DNA of 64,000 nucleotides from NCBI GenBank assembly GCA_030348875.1, contig JAUCEP010000002.1:761001-825000 (forward strand). The letters run 5' to 3'. The DNA is from Ureibacillus composti. Its GTDB lineage: Bacteria > Bacillota > Bacilli > Bacillales_A > Planococcaceae. Positions 1 to 8,754 of the stretch are shown one piece after another. Position 1 is the stretch's first letter. The number at the start of each line of letters is the position of its first letter. Below the pieces are notes generated by a model. It searched no databases. It worked only from the letters and a program-made list of their open reading frames with translations, and had not been told where the DNA came from. A program made the translations under genes and the position numbers.

Positions 1-1
1 C

Positions 2-1003
2 GCTCGAGTAGCGCTACCTGGTGGGTGTGCAATTGGTTCACGTCCAATTGAACTGCATCTAAAAGGTTTTGAAGCAATGGGGGCAAAAATCACCTTTGGC
101 CATGGCTATGTAGAAGCTAAAGTTGTCGATCGTTTAAAAGGCGCAGAAATTTATTTAGATTTCCCTAGTGTTGGGGCAACAGAAAATATTATGACAGCTG
201 CTGCACTAGCAAAGGGTACAACAATTATTGAGAACGCTGCAAAAGAACCGGAAATTGTGGATCTAGCAAACTTTATTAATGGTATGGGTGGTCGTGTAAT
301 CGGAGCAGGTACGGATAAGATTCGTATTGAAGGTGTTGATGAACTACATGGTACAACACATCATATCATTCCAGACCGTATAGAAGCAGGTACATTTATG
401 GTTGCTGCTGCTATTACACGTGGTGATGTATTTATTGAAAACGCGGTTGCTGAACATATGTCAGCATTAATTGCAAAAATGCGCGAAATGGGCGTAGAAA
501 TCATTGAAGAAGGAGAAGGGTTACGTGTTCGTGCTACAAACCCGTTAAAGGCTGTAGATGTGAAGACAATGCCTCATCCTGGCTTCCCAACTGACATGCA
601 AGCTCAAATGATGGCATTAGTATTAACTGCTCAGGGTACGAGTATTATTACTGAAACAGTGTTTGAAAACCGCTTTATGCATGTGGAAGAGTTCCGCCGT
701 ATGAATGCAAAATTAAAAATTGAAGGGCGTTCTGTGTTTATTGAAGGACCTGAAAAGTTACAAGGGGCAGAGGTTTCTGCGACTGATTTACGTGCAGCTG
801 CAGCATTAATCCTAACTGGACTTGTATCTGAAGGAATCACACGTGTAACGAACCTTTATCATTTAGACCGAGGCTATGTAAATTTCCATAAAAAATTAGC
901 TGCTCTAGGAGCTAATATTGAACGCATTTCTACTGAAGAAGTTAAAGTAGAAACTGAAACAGAAGAAAGTTCAGGAATTATGGAAACAACGGTTCAAGTT
1001 TAA
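2..1003 (+). CDS. murA: UDP-N-acetylglucosamine 1-carboxyvinyltransferase, 3' part (MurA)
   Basis: The frame is open from the left edge, so the N-terminus lies outside the window. MurA transfers enolpyruvate from PEP to UDP-GlcNAc, the first committed step of peptidoglycan synthesis in the cytoplasm. The first visible codons encode [13 protein letters not shown], the MurA active-site loop; its Cys (nt 26-28) is the general acid and the fosfomycin target. Further family blocks such as [11 protein letters not shown] and LYHLDRGY follow. An ATG at 77 lies inside the domain and is not the true start. Being followed by spoIID and spoIIQ matches the murAA copy of B. subtilis (from memory). The last 20 residues are a Glu/Thr-rich tail. 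Identity is secure; the paralogue assignment is inference. Confidence 0.95.
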   Translation, partial: ARVALPGGCAIGSRPIELHLKGFEAMGAKITFGHGYVEAKVVDRLKGAEIYLDFPSVGATENIMTAAALAKGTTIIENAAKEPEIVDLANFINGMGGRVIGAGTDKIRIEGVDELHGTTHHIIPDRIEAGTFMVAAAITRGDVFIENAVAEHMSALIAKMREMGVEIIEEGEGLRVRATNPLKAVDVKTMPHPGFPTDMQAQMMALVLTAQGTSIITETVFENRFMHVEEFRRMNAKLKIEGRSVFIEGPEKLQGAEVSATDLRAAAALILTGLVSEGITRVTNLYHLDRGYVNFHKKLAALGANIERISTEEVKVETETEESSGIMETTVQV

Positions 1004-1075
1004 AATCTATTTATCTCTACTATTTTATTAATATGTAATAGATGAATGAATTATTCCTTCAAAAATAAATAATTT

Positions 1076-1114
1076 ACGGCAAAATTCTTAAAAAAAGGGT
1101 TTTGTCGTTTTTTA
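1076..1114 (+). terminator. Rho-independent terminator after murA
   Basis: An 8-bp stem CGGCAAAA/TTTTGTCG (one G-U pair) at 1077-1084 and 1100-1107 is followed by a run of T. Confidence 0.6.
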
Positions 1115-1209
1115 TTGGACGAAATGATTCTTATATCAACGTAAAAATATTTACACCGGTATTTATTAAGATAGAGATATTTCACTCCTTACAATCATAT
1201 CGTATATGT

Positions 1210-2160
1210 ATGAAAAAACTAAAACCTTGGGTAAAGATCATCGCAGTCCTCTGTTTAGTTTGTGCACTATTTTTCTTACCATTTTTGTTCAAGGTCTCAC
1301 CTAGTGTGACTTCTGAGGCAAGTGAACAAAAAGAATATGTAACTGATGCTAAATGCGAAGTCTCAATTAAAGTTGCAGGTAGCGAAATCCCACTAGAATT
1401 GGAGGAGTATGTTATTGGAGTTGTTGCCGCTGAAATGCCAGCAAACTTTCAACTTGAGGCTTTAAAAGCACAAGCCATTGCAGCAAGAACATACGTATTA
1501 AAAACTACGAACTATGGCGAAAAGGAAATTGAACCAACAGTTGCTAGACAAGTATTTTACGATGCAGAAACCCGAAAGGAAAATTGGGACAAGTCTTTCG
1601 AGGAATATGAATCGAAAGTTCGTGAAGCAGTAGAAAGTACAGCAGGAGAAATTATTACTTATAATAACGAACTAATTACGGCCATGTTCCATTCAATGAG
1701 TACAGGCATGACGGAAAGTTCTAAAAACTACAGTGGAAATGATATTCCTTATTTGCAGCCTGTAGCAAGTACTGATTATCAACATGCACCGAATTATGAA
1801 AGCAGCAAAAAATTTACCATCGCCGAGTGGAATAAACTTTTAAACGTGAATTGGACCATTAAAAATATTAACCAACTTAAAATTGAACGAAATAATACTG
1901 GACGAGTTGAAACCGTTTCAATGGGGAAACAACAATGGACAGGTAGGGACCTTAGAACATTATTAGATTTGCGTTCTACTGACTTCCGAATAGAAGTTAA
2001 AGGTGATCAAATCGTCGTTACTACAGAAGGCTACGGTCATGGTGTAGGGATGAGCCAATATGGAGCGGATGCAATGGCTGAAAGCGGGGCAACTGCACAT
2101 AAAATCTTACAACATTATTATAAAGACACAAAGATCGAAAAAATAAAATGCAAAAATTAG
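1210..2160 (+). CDS. spoIID: Stage II sporulation protein D, peptidoglycan lytic transglycosylase
   Basis: SpoIID is a membrane-anchored lytic transglycosylase. With SpoIIM and SpoIIP it thins septal peptidoglycan so that the mother cell can engulf the forespore. I chose the ATG at 1210 because it gives MKKLKPWVKII followed by a hydrophobic anchor (residues about 9-28), as in the family; the frame runs on upstream to 1102 without a signal-like sequence. The SpoIID/LytB signature is clear: VIGVVAAEMP and EALKAQAIAART (the block with the essential acidic residue), then HSMSTGMTE and a C-terminal GYGHGVGMSQYGADAMA. At 316 residues it is slightly shorter than I recall for the B. subtilis protein. 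No good Shine-Dalgarno precedes 1210, so the exact start is uncertain. Confidence 0.93.
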   Translation: MKKLKPWVKIIAVLCLVCALFFLPFLFKVSPSVTSEASEQKEYVTDAKCEVSIKVAGSEIPLELEEYVIGVVAAEMPANFQLEALKAQAIAARTYVLKTTNYGEKEIEPTVARQVFYDAETRKENWDKSFEEYESKVREAVESTAGEIITYNNELITAMFHSMSTGMTESSKNYSGNDIPYLQPVASTDYQHAPNYESSKKFTIAEWNKLLNVNWTIKNINQLKIERNNTGRVETVSMGKQQWTGRDLRTLLDLRSTDFRIEVKGDQIVVTTEGYGHGVGMSQYGADAMAESGATAHKILQHYYKDTKIEKIKCKN

Positions 2161-2227
2161 GTATTTTTTCAAAAAAGATGATTAGAATTGTAAAATTTTG
2201 TTCACACTGCCAATAGAGGTGATGAAC

Positions 2228-2887
2228 ATGAGAGAAGAAAAACAATTCAATACTTCTCCTAAGAACAACAATTGGCAGAAAAAGCCGTGGTTTTGGCCAA
2301 CAATTTATGGTGGAATTGCTGTAGTGCTAATCGGTCTAATTTTTACGTATAACGCACTTATTGGTGATGAGACAGAAGAGCAAGCGGTACAAGAGGAAGT
2401 AGCATCTGAAGATAATACTGTTATTGAAACAAATGCTCGCACAGAAACATTGAAATATCCTTTCAATGAAGACCAACTAGATCAAGTCAGTGTTTTACAA
2501 GATTTCTATGATGTAACAGCTGATGAAGCAACACGCGAAAATGCACTTCTTGTATTTAATCAAACTTTTTCAACTTCATCAGGTGTTTCACTATCAGTAA
2601 ACAGTGAGCCATTCGAAGTATTATCTGCTATGAGTGGTGAAGTGACAGATGTTAAACTAGATGCATTTACTGGTAACGAGATCGTCATTACACATGCAAA
2701 TGGAATGGAAACACGTTATAGCTCTGTGACAGATATTCTTGTTAAAAAGGGCGATAAAGTAGTACAAGGCCAACCATTAGCTACAACTACAGAAAATGAA
2801 TGGAATCCTTCTGCAGGAATTCATCTCCACTTTGAAGTATTACAAGATGGAGAACATGTAAACCCAAGAAACTTCCTAGCATTCTAA
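2228..2887 (+). CDS. spoIIQ: Stage II sporulation protein Q, LytM-like channel component
   Basis: SpoIIQ sits in the forespore membrane and pairs with SpoIIIAH to form the zipper and feeding channel across the intermembrane space. The ATG at 2228 is placed 6 nt after AGAGGTG; an ATG at 2222 overlaps that site. One transmembrane helix (residues about 20-43, after KKPWFWPTIYGG) is followed by an acidic linker and a C-terminal M23/LytM domain. The second ligand motif HLHFEVL is intact. The first motif, normally HxxxD, is replaced by SSGVSLSV, so the zinc site is degraded. This agrees with a structural role, as known for B. subtilis SpoIIQ. Context after spoIID and before spoIIID supports the call. 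Confidence 0.93.
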   Translation: MREEKQFNTSPKNNNWQKKPWFWPTIYGGIAVVLIGLIFTYNALIGDETEEQAVQEEVASEDNTVIETNARTETLKYPFNEDQLDQVSVLQDFYDVTADEATRENALLVFNQTFSTSSGVSLSVNSEPFEVLSAMSGEVTDVKLDAFTGNEIVITHANGMETRYSSVTDILVKKGDKVVQGQPLATTTENEWNPSAGIHLHFEVLQDGEHVNPRNFLAF

Positions 2888-2901
2888 TTCTTGGTCAAGT
2901 T

Positions 2902-2978
2902 AAAGCGCTCGTATCCCCAAAATTTGAAGGGTATTTTCAAATTTCGAGGGGAAACGGGCGCTTTAGTACTTTTTCTTC
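2902..2978 (+). terminator. Long hairpin terminator after spoIIQ
   Basis: A long interrupted stem has outer arms AAAGCGC (2902) and GCGCTTT (ending 2963) and an inner CCCC/GGGG plus AAATTTGAA/TTCAAATTT arm. It is followed by a T-rich stretch. Confidence 0.65.
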
Positions 2979-3139
2979 CAAATTTAAGTTCTGAACGTAC
3001 AAAAATAAACATATTGTGAATAAACGTTAAATAGGTAGCTGCAAACCACAACGTAATACATGCAATAGAAACTCGTCGAAAATTTCGCTCCTTAGAAGCA
3101 AAAGGGCACTTTCTTATATCCGATAGAAAGGAAGAGAAC

Positions 3140-3397
3140 GTGCACGAGCACATTCGGCATCGCTGCGTTCGGCTTGGAGAGCTGCTCCTCGAAACTGGTG
3201 AAACGGTTCGCGTCCTTGCGAAAATGACAGGTTATTCTAAAAGTACAGTGCATAAAGACTTAACCGAACGACTTTTCTTGGTTAATGAAACCTTGGCAAA
3301 TGAAGTAAAAGAAATCCTAGCCTATCACAAATCGATTCGTCATTTGCGTGGAGGCGAGGCGACACGTAAGAAGTGGCAGTCCCGCCAAAAAAATTGA
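3140..3397 (+). CDS. spoIIID: Stage III sporulation transcriptional regulator SpoIIID
   Basis: SpoIIID is a small DNA-binding protein that activates and represses mother-cell genes in the sigma-E regulon. It starts at GTG 3140 with AAAGGAAG upstream. The helix-turn-helix YSKSTVHKDLTERL and the downstream block LANEVKEILAYHKSIRHLRG are near-diagnostic for the family. The length of 85 residues is close to the roughly 93 I recall for B. subtilis. The N-terminal third is more divergent and unusually rich in CpG and codons such as CGC and CTC compared with its neighbours. It has its own terminator directly downstream. Confidence 0.96.
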   Translation: MHEHIRHRCVRLGELLLETGETVRVLAKMTGYSKSTVHKDLTERLFLVNETLANEVKEILAYHKSIRHLRGGEATRKKWQSRQKN

Positions 3398-3400
3398 AAG

Positions 3401-3444
3401 AGCATTTAGTTTGGCTTTCTTGAAAGTCAACTAAATGCTTTTTC
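3401..3444 (+). terminator. Terminator after spoIIID
   Basis: Inverted arms AGCATTTAGTT...GACTTTC-type and AACTAAATGCT are closed by a short TTGA loop and followed by TTTTT. Confidence 0.75.
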
Positions 3445-3461
3445 AACGTTCATTTCTAAGT

Positions 3462-3506
3462 GTACCAGGTACCCAAACAATTCAGAATTGTTCGGGTACC
3501 TGGTAC
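3462..3506. repeat. Solitary 45-bp REPIN-like palindrome
   Basis: Two 22-bp arms are joined by a single base: the left arm starts GTACCAGGTAC and the right arm ends GTACCTGGTAC, with one mismatch between them. The arms match the repeats that bound and surround the RAYT gene near 50 kb. It lies between the spoIIID terminator and mbl and appears to be a non-autonomous copy of that family. Confidence 0.8.
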
Positions 3507-3665
3507 ATGTCACGAAACTGAAACAAACTTTTAATATAATTGTTAAAACCTTTATTCTCATATAATTTACAGTGTAATAAAAAACATCAATATGTTAAAA
3601 TAGCAAGGATATGAATAGAAATTTGAACGTGAAAAATGTTGGAATTTGTCGGAAGGAGAATATTG

Positions 3666-4664
3666 ATGTTTTCTAAAGATATTGGCATTGATTTAGGAAC
3701 GGCTAATGTGCTGATTTATGTAAAAGGAAAAGGAATTGTACTAAACGAACCGTCTGTAGTGGCGATCGATAAAAAAACAAATAAAGTTCTTGCAGTGGGT
3801 GAAGAAGCAAGACAAATGGTGGGACGTACACCAGGCAATATCGTAGCTATTCGTCCATTAAAAGATGGAGTTATTGCGGACTTTGATGTTACAGAAGCAA
3901 TGTTAAAGTATTTTGTTAATAAACTAGATTTAAAGGGATTTTTAACTAAACCACGCATTTTAATTTGTTGTCCAACTAATATTACGAGTGTTGAACAAAA
4001 GGCAATTCGTGAAGCAGCTGAAAAATCAGGTGGTAAAAAGGTTTATTTAGAAGAAGAACCTAAAGTAGCAGCTATTGGTGCTGGAATGGACATTTTCCAA
4101 CCAAGCGGTAACATGGTTGTTGATATCGGTGGAGGTACAACTGACGTAGCAGTTCTTTCAATGGGGGATATCGTAACAAGCGAATCTATTAAAGTAGCTG
4201 GAGACGTGTTTGACAATGATATTTTGCAATATATAAAGAGGCAATATAAACTTTTAATTGGTGAACGTACAGCAGAATCAATTAAAATGACAATTGGTAC
4301 AGTTTTTCCAGGTAGTCGCGATGAATCTATGGAAATCCGCGGTAGAGACTTAGTAACTGGTCTTCCACGTACAGTGACAATTAACTCGTCCGAGATTGAA
4401 CGAGCACTCCATGAATCTGTTTCATTAATTGTACAATCTGCGAAAAATGTTTTAGAAAAAACACCACCTGAGTTATCAGCAGATATTATCGATCGTGGTG
4501 TTATTATCACTGGTGGCGGTGGTCTTTTACACGGAATGGACCAACTGTTAATGCAAGAACTAAAAGTGCCAGTTTTCGTCGCAGAAAATCCAATCGATTG
4601 TGTAGCAATTGGGACAGGCATTATGTTAGATAATATTGATCGCGCGGCAAGTCCTAAATTCTAA
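3666..4664 (+). CDS. mbl: MreB-like actin homologue Mbl, rod-shape determining
   Basis: Mbl is a cytoplasmic, membrane-associated actin homologue that guides lateral-wall synthesis. The ATG at 3666 follows GGAAGGAG by 7 nt and gives MFSKDIGIDLGTANVL, the family N-terminus with the phosphate-1 loop. VVDIGGGTTDVAVLS is phosphate loop 2, and ITGGGGLLHGMD is the adenosine-binding motif. At 332 residues it has the normal length. Its position after spoIIID and before the flagellar rod genes matches Mbl rather than MreB. The frame extends up to 3636 without support. Confidence 0.96.
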   Translation: MFSKDIGIDLGTANVLIYVKGKGIVLNEPSVVAIDKKTNKVLAVGEEARQMVGRTPGNIVAIRPLKDGVIADFDVTEAMLKYFVNKLDLKGFLTKPRILICCPTNITSVEQKAIREAAEKSGGKKVYLEEEPKVAAIGAGMDIFQPSGNMVVDIGGGTTDVAVLSMGDIVTSESIKVAGDVFDNDILQYIKRQYKLLIGERTAESIKMTIGTVFPGSRDESMEIRGRDLVTGLPRTVTINSSEIERALHESVSLIVQSAKNVLEKTPPELSADIIDRGVIITGGGGLLHGMDQLLMQELKVPVFVAENPIDCVAIGTGIMLDNIDRAASPKF

Positions 4665-4724
4665 TATTAATAGAAGAAATTCAAACGAACCGGGTCACGA
4701 CACTATTTAATAGAGGTGAAGGAA

Positions 4725-5561
4725 TTGTTTAAAGGGTTATATACTGTTACATCTGGGATGATTGCACAACAAAGAAAAACAGAATTATTAACAAATAATA
4801 TGGCGAATGCCAATACACCAGGCTTTAAAGCGGACCAATCCACAATTCGCTCTTTCCCAGATATGTTATTGTCTGCTCGAGGTACGACAAACATTCCGAC
4901 TGAAAAAGGATTGAACCTATTAAATATACAAGAAATTGGTGCGTTAAATACTGGCGTATATTTACAAGAAACCCTAGCAAACTACTCTCAAGGTTCTATT
5001 TATGAGACAAGCTTCAATACCGATGTTGCTCTAATCAATGGTACAATGCCAGTCGATGAAGAATCTAGTGCCACTGGTTCGATATTCTTCAGATTACAGC
5101 ATCCTGATGGTGGAGAAGCATACACACGAAATGGGAATTTCACTTTGGATGGGCAAGGCTATTTAGTTAATAGCGAAGGATATTATGTTTTATCTAATGA
5201 AGGTGAACGGATTCAATTACCAAATGATGATTTCCAACTTACGCAAGATGGTTCAATCTTTGTTGATGACGCACAATATGCAACATTAGGCGTTGCATTT
5301 TCAGCAAATCCGGATTTATTAGTGAAACAAGATAATGGTCTTTTCCGTACTAATAATGAAACGAATCTACCTTCAGCCTATAATCAAGATGGTGTTACTT
5401 TCACAATGCAGCAAAAACACTTAGAGGGTTCAAATGTGGATTCTGCACAAGCGATGACAGATTTATTAACTGCCTATCGTGCATTTGAAGCAAACCAGAA
5501 AGTACTCCAAGCATACGATAAAAGCATGGATAAAGCTGTTAACGAAATAGGTAAAGTATAA
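4725..5561 (+). CDS. flhO: Flagellar basal-body rod protein, FlhO-like (FlgG/FlgF type)
   Basis: This is a distal-rod component of the flagellar basal body, exported by the flagellar type III apparatus. I prefer a TTG start at 4725, spaced after AGAGGTGA, giving MFKGLYTVTSGMIAQQ; this matches FlhO N-termini better than the GTG at 4716, which overlaps the ribosome site. NNMANANTPGFKAD is the N-terminal rod motif. The C-terminus carries the typical heptad segment LEGSNVDSAQAMTDLLTAYR. Between them lies a beta-rich D1 region with GEAYTRNGNFTLDGQGYLV. It is followed by a second rod gene 77 bp downstream, so the two are probably cotranscribed. Confidence 0.92.
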   Translation: MFKGLYTVTSGMIAQQRKTELLTNNMANANTPGFKADQSTIRSFPDMLLSARGTTNIPTEKGLNLLNIQEIGALNTGVYLQETLANYSQGSIYETSFNTDVALINGTMPVDEESSATGSIFFRLQHPDGGEAYTRNGNFTLDGQGYLVNSEGYYVLSNEGERIQLPNDDFQLTQDGSIFVDDAQYATLGVAFSANPDLLVKQDNGLFRTNNETNLPSAYNQDGVTFTMQQKHLEGSNVDSAQAMTDLLTAYRAFEANQKVLQAYDKSMDKAVNEIGKV

Positions 5562-5638
5562 TAGAAGAGCTGATTCAGTGGTCATTCGAAGTTGGTCGTA
5601 AGTCAAGGGTAAACTAAAACATACTGGAGGAAATCGAA

Positions 5639-6478
5639 ATGCTTCGTACGATGATTACAGCAACGAATACATTAAGTCAGTTGCAAAGCCAAATCGATAC
5701 CATTAGTAACAATATCGCAAATAGCAATACTACTGGTTACAAAGCGAAAGAAGCGCAATTTTCTGAGCTTCTTTACCAACAATTCAATAACGACCAGCTT
5801 GATCCTGCTGCACGCCAATCACCTGTTGGAATTCGTTACGGTGCAGGTGCAAAAATTGGTCAGATTCAAACGAATCATGCAATGGGAACATTACAAAGAA
5901 CTGATCGAGACTTAGACCTTGCTTTGACGAAAGAAAAACAATACTTCAATATTTTGATGCCAGAAGGTGAAGAAGGTCAGCGTTTAGTTTATTCAAGACA
6001 AGGGGATTTTTATGTTACTCCTGTTGCAGATGGACAGGTCATGTTAGTAAATAGCGACGGTTATGCAGTAGCTGATTCTAATGGAGAAGCAATTTACTTT
6101 CCTGACAATGTGTCAAATTTCGGATTGTCAGAAGATGGTACGTTGAATGTCAATTATCCAGATGGTGAAGTATTAACTGTCGAGCTTGGCATTACTGAAC
6201 TACAAAAGCCACAACTGATGGAACATGTAAAAGGTACATATATAGCATTACCAACCAATATGGATGATTTAGGGTTTACTGCAAATGAAGTCTTAACTGA
6301 TTTGCAAGGAATTGGGCGAGCAGAAATTGGAATTACAAACGGTTCTCTTGAAATGTCAAACGTCAATCTTTCGAAAGAGATGACGGATTTAATTAAAACG
6401 CAACGTTCTTATCAATTTAATACCCGTGCAATTAGTATTGCTGATCAAATGTTAGGACTTATTAATGGTATTCGCTAA
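5639..6478 (+). CDS. flhP: Flagellar basal-body rod protein, FlhP-like (FlgG type)
   Basis: This is the second distal-rod protein, paralogous to the preceding one. ATG 5639 follows CTGGAGG. The N-terminal motif TISNNIANSNTTGYKAKEAQ and the C-terminal NVNLSKEMTDLIKTQRSYQF are the coiled-coil ends used for packing in the rod. The length of 279 residues is normal. The flhO-flhP pair behind mbl is a conserved Bacillales arrangement away from the main flagellar operon (from memory). No sigma-D promoter was recognised. Confidence 0.92.
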   Translation: MLRTMITATNTLSQLQSQIDTISNNIANSNTTGYKAKEAQFSELLYQQFNNDQLDPAARQSPVGIRYGAGAKIGQIQTNHAMGTLQRTDRDLDLALTKEKQYFNILMPEGEEGQRLVYSRQGDFYVTPVADGQVMLVNSDGYAVADSNGEAIYFPDNVSNFGLSEDGTLNVNYPDGEVLTVELGITELQKPQLMEHVKGTYIALPTNMDDLGFTANEVLTDLQGIGRAEIGITNGSLEMSNVNLSKEMTDLIKTQRSYQFNTRAISIADQMLGLINGIR

Positions 6479-6547
6479 ATGCATTCATTCATGAAAAACG
6501 ATTAATTGAGGCAAGTACATAGAACTTGACTAAAAGGGAGATGGCCA

Positions 6548-6838
6548 ATGACAGACGAATTAAAAAGTAATTCAAAAGAGACCAATGTTTCCCCTGAAGC
6601 AAAGAAAAGAAAAAGATCAAATAAACCTGAAATAAGCCCTGAACAAAGAAGACGATGGATTCAAATTCGTCTAATCCCAATTTGGGCAAGAATTTTACTT
6701 GTATTATTATTACTTTTCCTTGCCACAATTACTGGTTTAATGATTGGTTATGGCTTTATTGGCGATGGTGAACCGATGGACGCATTAAAATGGGGAGCAT
6801 GGCAGCACATACTAGATTTAGTTAACGGTAAAGTTTAA
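6548..6838 (+). CDS. EpuA-like single-pass membrane protein (often named RNA polymerase subunit beta)
   Basis: A protein of 96 residues with a highly basic N-terminal half (residues about 18-45, KKRKRSNKP and RRRWIQIRL), one transmembrane helix (about 48-70, ILLVLLLLFLATITGLMIG) and a short C-terminal tail ending WGAWQHILDLVNGKV. This layout matches the EpuA family, which databases often label DNA-directed RNA polymerase subunit beta. I know of no proven polymerase role. It follows flhP by 69 bp and ends before a terminator, so it may be the last gene of the rod-gene transcript. Confidence 0.7.
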   Translation: MTDELKSNSKETNVSPEAKKRKRSNKPEISPEQRRRWIQIRLIPIWARILLVLLLLFLATITGLMIGYGFIGDGEPMDALKWGAWQHILDLVNGKV

Positions 6839-6890
6839 CTCAGGTCAAATCGTTACACGGTTACTCGTCAAAAAATGATTTTGTTGACTT

Positions 6891-6921
6891 AAAGCGGAGG
6901 TGACTACTCGCTCCGTTTTTT
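6891..6921 (+). terminator. Terminator after the EpuA-like gene
   Basis: Stem AAGCGGAG and CTCCGTTTT encloses a loop of about 11 nt and is followed by a T run. Confidence 0.6.
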
Positions 6922-7000
6922 CACTATGTGTTAAAATAGTAAAGTACCATAAGATGTTCTTTAATGAATGTCTAGGACAAGCTATTTCTTCATACGAATA

Positions 7001-7009
7001 TGTTATAAT
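7001..7009 (+). promoter_or_regulatory. Extended -10 promoter of fabZ
   Basis: TGTTATAAT (TGn plus a perfect TATAAT) lies about 50 nt upstream of fabZ. No good -35 is visible. Two near-identical words, CTAGGACAAG (about 6972) and CTTGGACAAG (about 7018), flank it and could be operator half-sites. Confidence 0.45.
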
Positions 7010-7060
7010 GTCGGGGACTTGGACAAGTTATACATAATAATAATTTTAGGGGGTATTTGG

Positions 7061-7498
7061 ATGTTAACAGCTGAACAAATTCAAGAAATTTTACCACATC
7101 GTTATCCGTTTTTATTAGTAGATCGTATTCTAGAACTTGAAGAAGGAAAACGCGCGGTAGGTCTGAAAAATGTATCTATTAATGAAGACTTCTTTAATGG
7201 ACACTTCCCAGGGTATCCAGTTATGCCAGGTGTATTAATTATTGAAGCATTAGCACAGGTTGGTGGCGTAGCTCTTTTAAATTCTGAACAATTTAAAGGT
7301 AGACTAGCTTTTTTAACTGGAATTGATAATGCTCGTTTTAAACGTCAAGTAATCCCAGGTGATCAATTACGTTTAGAAGTTGAATTCGTTCGTCTACGTG
7401 GTTCTATGGGGAAAGGTCATGCCGTTGCTACTGTTGATGGTGAATTAGTATGTGAAGCAGACATTTTATTTGCGATTGGACCAGTACAACCAAAATAA
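7061..7498 (+). CDS. fabZ: 3-hydroxyacyl-[acyl-carrier-protein] dehydratase FabZ
   Basis: FabZ dehydrates 3-hydroxyacyl-ACP to trans-2-enoyl-ACP in fatty acid elongation (cytosolic FASII). The ATG at 7061 is preceded by AGGGGG and gives [21 protein letters not shown]; the 31 residues encoded upstream in frame are not protein-like. The hot-dog fold signature is present: [10 protein letters not shown], then [12 protein letters not shown] with the catalytic His and EALAQ with the catalytic Glu. The length of 145 residues is typical. It is monocistronic here, with a terminator directly after it. Confidence 0.96.
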   Translation: MLTAEQIQEILPHRYPFLLVDRILELEEGKRAVGLKNVSINEDFFNGHFPGYPVMPGVLIIEALAQVGGVALLNSEQFKGRLAFLTGIDNARFKRQVIPGDQLRLEVEFVRLRGSMGKGHAVATVDGELVCEADILFAIGPVQPK

Positions 7499-7513
7499 AT
7501 CTTTAGTTAACGG

Positions 7514-7543
7514 AAAGAAGCGTACTTGTACCTTCTTCTTTTT
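7514..7543 (+). terminator. Terminator after fabZ
   Basis: Short hairpin GAAGCGTAC-TT-GTACCTTC followed by TTCTTTTT. Confidence 0.55.
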
Positions 7544-7777
7544 ATGAAATTTGTGTTTTACTCCTGCCAATTGTTGTGAATACTAATTTGTATAAATTAA
7601 ATGATCATACGTAACTCGAGTAATACACAAAGAATTGTGATACATTTTATTATGGATGTTATTAAAAAATAATATCCGTTTTGTATTTTTTATTTCCCAT
7701 AGTGGAATATGTTGGATTTGCGAAATGTATCAATCGATAGGGTTTTTGGCTTTTAATTGTAGGAGGTTTAATAATAG

Positions 7778-8167
7778 ATGTATAAAGACTTATCTTCAGG
7801 TGTTAAGATTAGCATTACACGTTCCATCACAACATCATTTGAAGCATATTTGGCTAATATTGGATGGGATGAAGATCAATTCTCAATGGAAGATTTTGTG
7901 GCTAACTGGCAAGCGTATTTTAAAGAAAATGCTGCTTGGTATGATAAGGTGCCAGAGGAAGTATTGTTAAGCGCAGAATTCCATGAAGAGATTGCGAAAA
8001 AAATTGACGAAGTGATTGCTAAAGTTTTGAGTGAAGAACCAACAGAAAAGCAAATTGAGTCAATTGAAAAAATGCAAAAAGAGCTTGGAACTGATTATTC
8101 TTATGGTTGTAAAGCAGAAGCTGCATATATTGAAAACCTTTTAAAGGAAAAGTTAAATTCTAAATAA
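7778..8167 (+). CDS. Small hypothetical protein, not recognised
   Basis: A 129-residue soluble protein that I do not recognise. ATG 7778 follows AGGAGG (7761-7766). There is no signal peptide or membrane segment. Predicted features are mostly helical: an N-terminal ISITRSITTSFEAYLANIGWDED segment, then a Lys/Glu-rich helical C-terminal half with a single Cys (DYSYGCKAEAAYIENLL). Codon use looks like its neighbours and the ribosome site is strong, so it is probably a real gene. A longer overlapping frame (7656-7970) is AT-rich noise. It sits alone between fabZ and a lipoprotein gene. Confidence 0.65.
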   Translation: MYKDLSSGVKISITRSITTSFEAYLANIGWDEDQFSMEDFVANWQAYFKENAAWYDKVPEEVLLSAEFHEEIAKKIDEVIAKVLSEEPTEKQIESIEKMQKELGTDYSYGCKAEAAYIENLLKEKLNSK

Positions 8168-8308
8168 GGTTATGTCTATAAAAGCGTTTTATGGATAATA
8201 ATTCAAACACGAAAATTCAGGATAGTTCCCTCCATTCCCGGGCACTCTATGTACAGTCACATCTTATAAAAAATGTGATGAAGAGAAACGGAAGGAGGGA
8301 ATTTTTAT

Positions 8309-8680
8309 ATGTGGAAAAAGTCTGCTTTTGCATTTATCCTTGGGAGTGCATTCTTAGTAGGGTGTAATGCGGATAACAATGCCGTAGATGACACTGCGAA
8401 TGAAATTGAAAAAGGTGTCAATGACGTTCAAGAAAATGTAAATGAAGGTGTCAATGATGTTGAACAAGGTGTAGACGATACACTTGATAACGACGGTGTC
8501 GATAATAATGTAGATAACGACGTCATTGATAATGACGGCATACAAAATAGCAATGGTGCTGGTCAAAATGGTGTCTCTGGAAATGTCGATAATGGCGACG
8601 AGCGTATCCTAAATGACAACCAGGAAGACATTATTGAAGATGAAGTAGACATTAAAGACCGTGATGCAAAAGACGAGTAA
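8309..8680 (+). CDS. Asp/Asn-rich small lipoprotein
   Basis: A 123-residue protein with a lipobox: MWKKSAFAFILGSAFLVGC, so Cys19 should be diacylated and the mature part tethered outside the membrane. The mature chain is extremely acidic and low in complexity, built from NDVQENVNEGVNDVEQGV and DNDGVDNNVDNDVIDNDG type repeats, with no recognisable enzyme domain. A GGAGGGA ribosome site lies 10 nt before the ATG. Similar repeat tails occur in spore- or cation-associated lipoproteins, but I cannot assign a function. A hairpin terminator follows. Confidence 0.7.
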   Translation: MWKKSAFAFILGSAFLVGCNADNNAVDDTANEIEKGVNDVQENVNEGVNDVEQGVDDTLDNDGVDNNVDNDVIDNDGIQNSNGAGQNGVSGNVDNGDERILNDNQEDIIEDEVDIKDRDAKDE

Positions 8681-8706
8681 TTAAAAATAGCACTAACAGG
8701 ACAAAT

Positions 8707-8743
8707 AGCTTCCAGTATTCGACGATCATCGAGTACTGGAAGC
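8707..8743. terminator. Bidirectional hairpin between converging genes
   Basis: 11-bp arms AGCTTCCAGTA (8707-8717) and TACTGGAAGCT (8733-8743) lie between the lipoprotein gene and the converging ywpF. The T run is weak on both sides. Confidence 0.55.
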
Positions 8744-8754
8744 TTTATGTATTT

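Noticed and set aside
1165-1205. Sigma-E promoter directly before spoIID
   Set aside because: An AGATATT/CATATCGT pair has fair spacing but would leave no leader for a ribosome site before ATG 1210.
7656-7970. 104-codon plus-strand ORF overlapping the 129-residue gene
   Set aside because: Odd composition, no ribosome site; the overlapping frame from 7778 has both a good ribosome site and protein-like sequence.
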